Shown here: one piece after another, positions 56,222 through 64,000 of the stretch | How positions within the stretch are numbered: position 1 is the stretch's first letter | How the letters are laid out: each line of letters opens with the position of its first letter | Assembly: GCA_016785225.1 (NCBI GenBank) | Contig: JAFBJZ010000413.1 | Location: 1 to 64,000 of the forward strand | DNA from: Psettodes erumei | Taxonomy: Eukaryota > Chordata > Actinopteri > Pleuronectiformes > Psettodidae | Direction of reading: 5' to 3' | Length of the DNA: 64,000 nucleotides | Notes under the pieces: model-generated | Databases searched by the model: none | What the model was told of the DNA's origin: nothing | Seen by the model: only the letters and a program-made list of their open reading frames with translations | Program-made: the position numbers and the translations under genes

Positions 56222-58940
56222 TTATTGTAGACCACCCAGAACTTTTTTCTGAAATGACAAGTTTTTCAGCAGAAACCCTTTTTTATCCTTTCCGATACCC
56301 TGCTGAGGGGTTTCAAGCACTGCCTCCTTCATACTGTTGAGGTACCCTTCCACCAGCCCTGTCACGCTGTCAAAGTTGATCTGTTCACAACACTCCAGAG
56401 TTTGCGTTATACCTTTCATTTTTTTCTTTTTTCTTCATTCTGGTCTGATAGGCATAACTCTTGGGACCGGCCGCTACAAATTCCTGAATCGTGTCACCCC
56501 CCCAGCTCGTCCGTCAAATCCCCTACATAATTACCCAGTTCCAGGGCGCTCTCTCCGTGTCTCACTACATAGATGAGACTGTCTGTGTCGGTATAAAGAA
56601 CGCGGTGTTGCAGCCTTTCTAAATAACCGTACAACTTGAGACAGGCGTAGGCAGTTGTGAACGTGGCTATGAAGATGTTATTTGACCTCCGGGGGGGTAT
56701 GACGTTGCGCTCATGGTAACTCCACTGATTCAAAGCTACATCACCCTCATTTCTCACTGGTAGGAAAGACACGTGTCTGAGATCGTATTGACACGAAAAT
56801 GCATAGTTGAAAAACTTCTTGAGGTTCTGATGAGGCGGGTTTGTACCAGATTGGTTCTCTGCACAAACTTACCCCAAAGGCACAGCTGTAAAGGCACAGT
56901 TTAGACACCTGTCTCTTGGCAGGATTTACCTCCATTTTATCCGGGTCTAACCGGATGCCCTGATGTTTCTCGTACTCTATCTACTTTTTTTCCTGCCCTT
57001 GTTGTACACCGCCTCGGGAGGGTAGCCCAAAGCTTCCTGCTTACCTTTCAGGAAGGTGTGTATGTAACCGAGTGCCATACCTCTGTGATTTTACCCACCC
57101 TGTACCCTAGCTCTAAAGCTTTGTCTAACTCGACGGTCACCCACACCCCCGTCAGAGCTCTGGCCTCCTCGTCGTGAGCGCAGGATCCGCTCTGATGATT
57201 GTTTTCAGCGCACGTGTGGCACAGAGTAAACACAAATTTACCTCAAGACGTTTTATAGGGTAAAACAGGGAAAAAGAGCCCACGAGGTGGATACACCACG
57301 GCCCGGATCAGTCCAAAATACTCGCAGGGATCGTTAAAATCCTCACGGATGATTTTGGGGTGCTGTGAAGGAAAGAGCAGTTAGCGTTGACGTACGGGTA
57401 CAGGGAAGTGACATCTACATAATGCATGCTTTCTCTGGGCTGTGTACTGTAACAGCCTCAAGGCCGAAGTCTGGCCTCCGTACAGGGCTGAGCGAGAGGA
57501 CAGCGGTTCGGGAGAAACGTAGCTCTCCAGGAACCTTTTTACCCGCTCGTTTGATGTTTTCATCTCGTTCCCATCGTGCTCCCTAATCACTACCATACGT
57601 TTCTCAGCTCCTGCAGTCTCGACTCGCTAGCTGCATGGAGATCCCCATAACGAGTGTTGGTCAGAGGGCAGCCGTGAAAAAACAACGCTGGAACTCCCAG
57701 ACCCATTTCTCCGCATAGTCGTATACAAAGTACGGGCCTATTTTCTTTTCCCCTCCGGTTTTTAAAGCGTGCTGAATACAGATTTTTTTCAGAATGCGCT
57801 ACCCACTCCAACCATTGGATGGACACACTCGAGTACGTTTTGGAGCGACGTCTGTAGTTGTCGGGCGAAGGTATGGCTTGAGTGTTTTCGGTCAGGAAAT
57901 TGGTGACAAACACTTTCATGCACGCCAAGGCTATGGTAACGCAGCTGAAAGGGTCCAGGCGCATTTCGTCAATAAACTGATCTCTGAATTTCAAACAACC
58001 CTGCCTCAGAATATCAATGTTGTTTCGGCAGTAGTACATAGCCTCTTTTTTGACGTTAAAAACACCTCGAGAGACCTCTTCGTACCAAATGTGAAACTCT
58101 TCCCGCTCGGCAGAGGACGTTCTACGCCGTAATCGGAGGGAGGGGGGTAAGGACATGTGTACTTTAGTCGTTCCTCCGAGCTGAATTTGAGGAAAATGAC
58201 CCTTGGATTTATCCTCAAAACCTAATGCCTTAGGCATAGTGCCGAGATGCATGGTGAGGAAATTGGGTTCTGTGAAGCTGATAATTTTACCACCTTGCAT
58301 GATGATAGAGGGGACCCTCTCCCACCAGGTAACTGAGAATCAAGTAGCTGTCAAATCCCTTGGCATTGTGCGCTATGAACGTGGCATCCCTGTGTCTTTT
58401 CTTTCAGAATTTTTGGACGAACTTTTGAATGCAGTCTAGGCCGTGAGCGTGCCACTCTTCACCAAGGAGCGATTTTGTACACACCAGATAGGGGACGTGA
58501 ACGCCTTCGCGGTTCGCGAATGTTTCAAAATCGTAAAAGAATTTGCCCTGGGCATGATCTATTTCAGGTTCCGGAGGCCTGATGTAACACAGGTACTGGT
58601 TGCTGTTTATGTTGGCGGGGGAGGACGCTCTGCCCCGCAGATTCTACAAACATTAGCCGGGCACTTATGTTTCTCGTGATGTGAGACAAGATGTTTACAG
58701 TCGGGGCATTTGTACATCTGCTGGCAGATACTGAGATTCGGATGAGAGAAAGGTCTGGGCTGTTTGTGTTTCGAGTAACGCATGCATACGGCAACTCCTG
58801 TTGCAGAATACGGCGTCGGAATAATGCATAGCGCAGTCGGGCTCGAGGCAGAGATTGCAATGATTAGGACAGACGTGTTTCTCTCGGGTCGTGTAGCCCC
58901 TGTGGCAGTGACTGCAGACGTCATAAACATGGCGGCGGGA
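56222..58940 (-). pseudogene. Polinton protein-primed DNA polymerase B, many breaks
   Basis: Pieces in all three minus frames follow the family order. A cysteine-rich N-terminal zinc-binding region comes first (58930-58600, with CPDCKHLVSHHEKHKCPANVC). The exonuclease motif FIAHNAKGFDSYLIL lies at about 58330-58380. YYCRNNIDILRQGCLKFRDQ and DPFSCVTIALACMKVF lie at 58070-57900. Polymerase motif A, HYVDVTSLYPYVNA, is at about 57380-57425, and motif C, VLYTDTDSLIYV, at about 56570-56600. The C-terminus is KGITQTLECCEQINFDSVTG ending near 56222. At least six frameshifts or stops. A further minus frame at 59000-59236 may be the upstream N-terminal extension. Intact homologues copy the element using a terminal protein as primer. 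Confidence 0.9.
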
Positions 58941-59240
58941 GGATGGGGTTTTGCATGCTGGCTCGAAAAAAAACGTTTAATTTATTTCATCTCCATTATT
59001 TATTTACCTTTACGTTCGTCCATGGGCGGCTCGGGGTCTTGGGATGCCGGAATGTCCGCGGATTGAATATTTTCCTCGGACAAAGCTTGCGGATTCTCTC
59101 TTCGTATCCCAGAACGGGCGAGGCTTGAATGTTTTCCTCGGACGGAGCCTCGAGATTTTATCGCGAGCGCTTTTGTGGAGGTTGTAACTGTTGCATCTTC
59201 AGCCTCAGATATATCACTGAAATTCCCACGATACACAGCC

Positions 59241-60265
59241 GGATTGTGGTTGTAATACCTATTAACGGACCGGTCAATTGATTCTGTGAGTAAAAAAAAA
59301 AAAACAACACAACAGAAATAAAGTTGTTTTACACACGTATTGCTTTACCCATGTACTGCTTTACATACAACATACATTAAGTTAAAAAAAAGAACAAAAC
59401 AAAAAACTACAGAAACATACCATAATCCAATTGTGTAAAATTTATATCGAGGAATTCATCTGCAGTAACTGAAGAGAGAGAGAGAGAGAGAGAGAGACTT
59501 TTTTTAGACAGAGCGGAGTTATCTTATTTAACTCTTAAATTGAGACATAAACTGTACAACACCTGCCCAGATAGACAGAGATCTCTCCACATTGTTGTTG
59601 CTGCTGCTGCTGCTGGGTAGCGTTGGACGAAGTGGTGGCCGTGGTATGCATAGCTCTGGTTCTATTTGTCTGTAGACCGATAGAGTCAGGCTGTTTACTG
59701 ACAAATAAGCATTTAAACAGGAATACTGTTTCTTGTTCTTTTTTTTCATCCTCCCCGCATCCGCTGAAGACATGTTTACGGTTTTATGACTTAATGGACT
59801 ATGCAACACTTTCGCGCGTGTTTTCCTGCGTAACGACCTGTGCCGGTTTAGGGCCCGTGTATTGACACATGAGCATTTAAAAACATATTTATGGTTTTAT
59901 GACTTAATGGACTAAATGACACTAATGCGCGTTTACATTCTTACGTTACGTTTTATGACTTATTGAACTGTGTCTCTCTGGGGCTGACGATACATGTTTT
60001 ACAACCTGTGCACCCGGATCTCCTCACCCTGCAAAGACCTGAAGACTGCGAAAGGTTCCTTAAGATCGAAGGTCACGGACCAGTCACGAGTTCAAACCTC
60101 TATGCCGAGTTTACCACCGTATGTTATTTTAATTTTTTTATTTATTTATTTTTACAACCTGTGCGCCTGGATCTCTTCAACCTGCAATGACCTGAAGAGG
60201 GCCGCAGTCTGGTCACAGCTTCAAACCTCTACGCCGAGGCGTGTGTTTACCACCGTATGTTTTTT
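59241..60265. other. Polinton flank with internal duplications
   Basis: No gene is recognised. It contains a (GA)n run (59471-59497), two copies of a GGTTTTATGACTTAATGGAC segment (59780 and 59894), and a duplicated block of about 130 bases (59990-60127 and 60150-60262: ACAACCTGTGC-CC-GGATCTC, CCTGCAA-GACCTGAAGA, TTCAAACCTCTACGCCGAG, ACCACCGTATGTT). This could be the decayed right terminal repeat of the Polinton, but no left partner exists to prove it. Confidence 0.45.
59471..59497 (+). repeat. (GA)n microsatellite
   Basis: A pure AG/GA run of about 13 units. Confidence 0.9.
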
Positions 60266-61487
60266 TAGGACCCGAGCACCTTCAGTGCGAAGGCCCTATC
60301 GTAATTCAAGGGATTATTATTATTAGGGCCCGAGCACCTTCAGTGCGAAGGCCCTATTGTAATTCGAAAGATTATTATTATTAGAGCCCGAGCACCTTCA
60401 GTGCGAAGGCCCTATCGTAATTCAAGGGATTATTATTAGGGCCCAAGCACCTTCAGTGCGAAGGCCCTATTGTAATTCAAGGGATTATTATTATTAGGGC
60501 CCGAGCACCTTCAGTGCGAAGGCCCTATTGTAATTCAAGGGATTATGATTATTATTAGGGCCCGAGTACCGAAAAGGTGCGAAGCCCTATTGTATTTCAA
60601 GGAATTATTATTATTAGGGCCCGAGCACCTTCAGTGGGAAGGCCCTATTGTATTTCGAGGAATTATTATTATTATTAGGACCCGAGCACCAAAATGGTGT
60701 GAAGCCCTATTGTAATTCGAAGGATTATTTTTAGGGCCCGAGCACCTTCAGTGCGAAGGCCCTATTGTATTTCAAGGGATTATTATTATTATTAGGGCCC
60801 GAGCACCGAAACGGTGCGACGCCCTATTGTATTTCAAGGAATTATTATTAGGGCCCGAGCACCGACACGGTGCGAAGCCCTATTGTATTTCAAGGAATTA
60901 TTAGGGCCCGAGCACCGAAACGGTGCGAAGCCCTATTGTATTTCAAGGAATTATTATTATTATTATTAGGACCCGAGCACCGAAACGGTGCGAAGCCCTA
61001 TTGTATTTCAAGGAATTATTATTATTATTAGGGCCCGAGCACCGAAACGGTGCGAAGCCCTATTGTATTTCAAGGAGTTATTATTATTATTATTATTAGG
61101 GCCCGAACACCCAAACGGTGCGAAGCCCTATTGTATTTCGAGGAATTATTAGGGCCCGAGCACCGAAACGGTGCGAAGCCCTATTGTATTTCAAGGAATT
61201 ATTATTATTATTAGGGCCCGAGCACCGAAACGGTGCGAAGCCCTATTGTATTTCAAGGAATTATTATTATTAGGGCCCGAGCACCTTCAGTGCGAAGGCC
61301 CTATTGTATTTCAAGGGATTATTATTATTATTATTTTTTTTAAATTATTATTATTATTACGGCCCGAGCACCTTCACTGCGAAGGCCCTATTGTATTTCA
61401 AGGGATTATTATTATTATTTTTTTAAATTATTATTATTATTAGGGCCCGAGCACCTTCAGTGCGAAGGCCCTATTGTAATTCGAAAG

Positions 61488-61523
<36 letters not shown>

Positions 61524-62074
61524 TTCACGACAATTAAATCGCATTTTTTGAGGCCTGAACATGCTCAAAAACTCACCAAATTTTGCACACGCGTCAGATC
61601 CGGTGAAAAATTACGTATTTTAAGGGTCTCCGGAATGGGCGGGGCAAAATGGCTCGGTGGCGCCCCCTAGAAATTTTCAAATACCCCTCCCCATTGGGGT
61701 TATTTTGACCTAGGCAGATGAAATTTGGTGGGTGCATGGACGGTGCCAAGTCCTTCGAAAAAATCTCTTGCAGCCATGACCCAAACCGTACAGGAAGTCG
61801 GCCATTTTGATATGAATATGCAAATTTTGGCCATTTTTGGCCATTTCCACGTGTTATATTTGCACCTTCAGTGCGAAGGCCCTATTGTAATTTGAAAGAT
61901 TATTATTATTATTATTATTAGGGCCCGAGCACCTTCAGTGCGAAGGCCCTATTGTATTTCAAGGGATTATTATTATTTTTCTTTTTATTATTATTATTAT
62001 TAGGGCCTGAGCACCTTCAGTGCGAAGGCCCTATTGTATTTCAAGGGATTATTATTATTTTTCTTTTTTTAAAA

Positions 62075-62108
<34 letters not shown>

Positions 62109-62442
62109 GGGCAGGAGCACCTTCAGTGCGAAGGCCCTATTGTATTTCAAGGGATTATCATTATTTTTCTTTTTTTTTAATTATTATTATTATTATTTTT
62201 ATTAGGGCCCGAGCACCTTCAGTGCGAAGGCCCTATTGTATTTCAAGGGATTATTATTATTTTTCTTTTTTTTAATTATTAATATTATTATTATTATTAG
62301 GGCCCGAGCACCTTCAGTGCGAAGGCCCTATTGTATTTTAAGGGATTATTATTATTTTTCTTTTTATTATTATTATTATTAGGGCCCGAGCACCTTCAGT
62401 GCGAAGGCCCTATTGTATTTCAAGGGATTATTATTATTTTTC

Positions 62443-62482
<40 letters not shown>

Positions 62483-62543
62483 GGGCCCGAGCACCTTCAG
62501 TGCGAAGGCCCTATTGTATTTCAAGGGATTATTATTATTTTTC

Positions 62544-62590
<47 letters not shown>
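60266..62590 (+). repeat. Hairpin-(ATT)n tandem array
   Basis: About 28 units of roughly 55-100 bp. Each has a GC-rich stem-loop AGGGCCCGAGCACC...GTGCGAAG-GCCCT, a linker TATTGTATTTCAAGG(A/G)ATT, and a variable (ATT)n run. Two stem types exist: GCAC-CTTCA-GTGC with outer AGGGCC/GGCCCT, and GCACCG-AAA-CGGTGC with outer AGGGC/GCCCT. The first dominates at 60266-60560 and 61270-62510, the second at 60560-61260. Length variation comes mainly from the (ATT)n. Short open frames rich in I, L, F and Y are translations of the ATT runs. Confidence 0.92.
61525..61862 (+). repeat. Internal segment of the hairpin repeat family, truncated
   Basis: Between array units lies a copy of the sequence found in full from 62590 on: TTTTTTGAGGCCTGAACATG, GCTCGGTGGCGCCCCCTAG, CCCCTCCCCATTGGGGTTAT. 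It stops abruptly at CACGTGTTATATTTG, joining directly to CACCTTCAGTGCG of the next hairpin, so its 3' part has been deleted. Confidence 0.85.
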
Positions 62591-62591
<1 letters not shown>

Positions 62592-64000
62592 TTTTCACAA
62601 CTTTTCTAGCGCATTTTTCGAGGCCTGAACATGCTCAAAAACTCACCAGATTTTGCACACGCGTCAGGTCCGGCGGAAAATTGCGTATTTTAAGGGTCTC
62701 AAAAATGGGCGGAGCAAAATGGCTCGGTGGCGCCCCCTGGAAATTTTCAAATACCCCTCCCCATTGGGATTATTTCGACCGAGACAGATGAAATTTGGTG
62801 GGTGCGTAGAGAATGACAAGACCTTCGTCTTTCAAAGTCTCTTGCGGCCATGACTCAAACCCAACAGGAAGTCGGCCATTTTGATTTGAATATGCAAATT
62901 TTGGCCGTTTTTGGCCATTCGCACGTGTTGTATTTGAACGAACTCCTCCTAGGGATTTCGTTGTATCGACTTCAAACTTGGCGTACTGGCTCTCGAGGCT
63001 TTGGTGATCAAAAGTTATCAAAAGCTTTAATGGTACGTGAATGAAATGGGCGTGGTGGCGCGGCGAATTTTGATGTTTCGCCAGAAAGCACGAAACTGCC
63101 ATAACTTCAGTGTACGTGCTCCGATCTCAGCCAAACTTCACATGTATGATAATAATACACTCCTTGAGACATCTGCATAATCATATTCCATAAAAGTGAC
63201 AGCGCCACCTATTGGTGACAGGAAATCACATGTTTTGTTCTGTGATGTTCAACATCAAGTATCTAACTCCGATGAAGCTAAATTTTACTGTGGTAAGCCT
63301 TGAGACATGGTAGATGCTGGATTCAGAAGATGGCGTGCTCCCGCCTCATGGCAGCCCAGTGGCGGCGCGGCGAATGTGGATCTTTCGCCATCACCATCAA
63401 AGTGGTCTAATTTGCACATACCCTGGCCGATGTGCCTCAAATTACACACGTACAATCAGAGTGGTGGCCTGAAGAGATATGTGGGAGTATATGGTCATAC
63501 TTTAATAGCGCCACCTATTGGCGACAGGAAGAAATTTCCAAAAACCCCTCCCCATTGAGGTTATTTTGACCGAGGCGGATGAAATTCACTCGGTGTGTGA
63601 AACGTGCCACGACCTTCAAAAAAGTCTCTTGCAGCCATGACTCAAACCTCACAGGAAGTCAGCCATTTTGATTTGAATATGAAAATTTCACGTATTTTTC
63701 GCCATTCGCACATGTTATATTTGAACGAACTCCTCCTAGGGATTTCGTCGTATCGACTTCAAACTTGGTGTACTGACTCTCGAGGCTTTGGTGATCAAAA
63801 GTTATCAAAAGCTTTAATGGTACGTGAACGAAATGGGCGTGGTGACGCGGCGAATTTTGATGTTTCGCCAGAAAACAGGAAACTGCCATAACTTCAGTGT
63901 ACGTGCTCCGATCTCAGCCAAACTTCACATGTATGATAATAATCCAGTCCTTGAGACATCTGCATAATCATATTCCATAAAAGTGACAGCGCCACCTATT
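62591..64000 (+). repeat. Internal region of the hairpin repeat family, partly duplicated
   Basis: Follows the last (ATT)n run. Sequence from about 62750 to 63220 (CCCCTCCCCATTGGGATTAT through AGCGCCACCTATTGGTGACA) recurs from 63543 to the window end, about 785-790 bases later, at over 90 percent identity by eye. GCGCCACCTATTGG occurs three times. No transposase or other protein is recognised; open frames up to 110 codons are not conserved between the two copies in a coding manner. It continues beyond the window. Confidence 0.85.

Larger units (their letters stand above)
51455..59240. mobile_element. Maverick/Polinton element, decayed, left-truncated
   Basis: The gene content is diagnostic: retroviral-type integrase (C-terminal end only), penton-like minor capsid, PX-like small protein and double jelly-roll major capsid on plus. 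On minus lie a conserved fish Polinton ORF, a small hydrophobic protein, the A32/FtsK-type packaging ATPase and protein-primed DNA polymerase B. The order and the divergent orientation are as in other fish Polintons. Intact elements are 15-20 kb with long inverted repeats. Here about 8 kb remains, the left repeat is lost, and a right repeat may lie in 59240-60262 but has no partner to confirm it. All genes but the minor capsid are damaged. Confidence 0.9.

Noticed and set aside
57794..58132. 112-codon plus frame in the Polinton right half
   Set aside because: It is antisense to the DNA polymerase B relic, whose exonuclease and polymerase motifs are on the minus strand.
61900..62630. Long hydrophobic open frames rich in I, L, F and Y
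   Set aside because: They are read-through of (ATT)n and T-rich microsatellite between hairpin units, not membrane proteins.

Overview
The window is vertebrate nuclear DNA, almost certainly from a ray-finned (teleost) fish. It combines an L1 and an L2-like LINE, a DIRS-type tyrosine recombinase fragment, Tc1 elements, a Tol2-type hAT, a ZBED-type hAT, copia and gypsy scraps, an endogenous retrovirus, a Maverick/Polinton and a tRNA-derived SINE. It also carries intron-containing fragments of an animal cilium gene. The species cannot be named from the sequence. Nearly everything is repeat or transposon relic. The only host gene recognised is the 5' part of dnai2 (axonemal dynein intermediate chain 2).

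Layout. 1-2781 and 10054-28541: a tandem satellite with a unit of about 178 bp. Each unit carries a near-perfect palindrome (CTTTTCTC-NNN-GAGAAAAG), there are extra 44 bp short modules, and the array reverses direction several times. 2782-7716: a decayed L1 retrotransposon (minus strand). 7717-10053: the 5' LTR, tRNA-Tyr primer-binding site and broken gag of an endogenous retrovirus (minus strand); L1 and retrovirus lie back to back inside the satellite, at one of its polarity changes. 28543-29400: a Ty3/gypsy 3' fragment. 29400-32740: mostly unassigned. 32740-34254: a dead Tc1 element. 35000-38000: a nest of fragments, comprising a duplicated dnai2-type upstream region with an X-box, a non-LTR RT fragment, and a ZBED/hAT transposase split by a copia gag fragment. 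38000-41540: nothing recognised. 41557-43385: a 5'-truncated L2-like LINE. 43750-44957: dnai2 exons 1-3 and X-box (minus strand). 45245-45625: DIRS recombinase fragment. 45780-50440: a SINE split by a complete Tol2-like hAT with a perfect 8 bp target duplication, itself split by a complete Tc1. 51455 to about 59240: a decayed Polinton with integrase end, penton, PX-like, major capsid, packaging ATPase and protein-primed DNA polymerase B. 60266-64000: an array of short GC hairpins joined by (ATT)n, then internal sequence of the same repeat family with a roughly 785-790 bp tandem duplication.

The order of events can be read from nesting: SINE, then hAT, then Tc1 at 45.8-50.4 kb; satellite, then retrovirus and L1 at 2.8-10 kb. 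Most coding relics carry frameshifts or stops. The exception is the Polinton penton-like minor capsid ORF (259 codons, uninterrupted). The features most worth following up are the palindrome-bearing satellite with polarity switches, the co-varying hairpin array, the intact capsid gene in a dead Polinton, and the X-box upstream region present twice.
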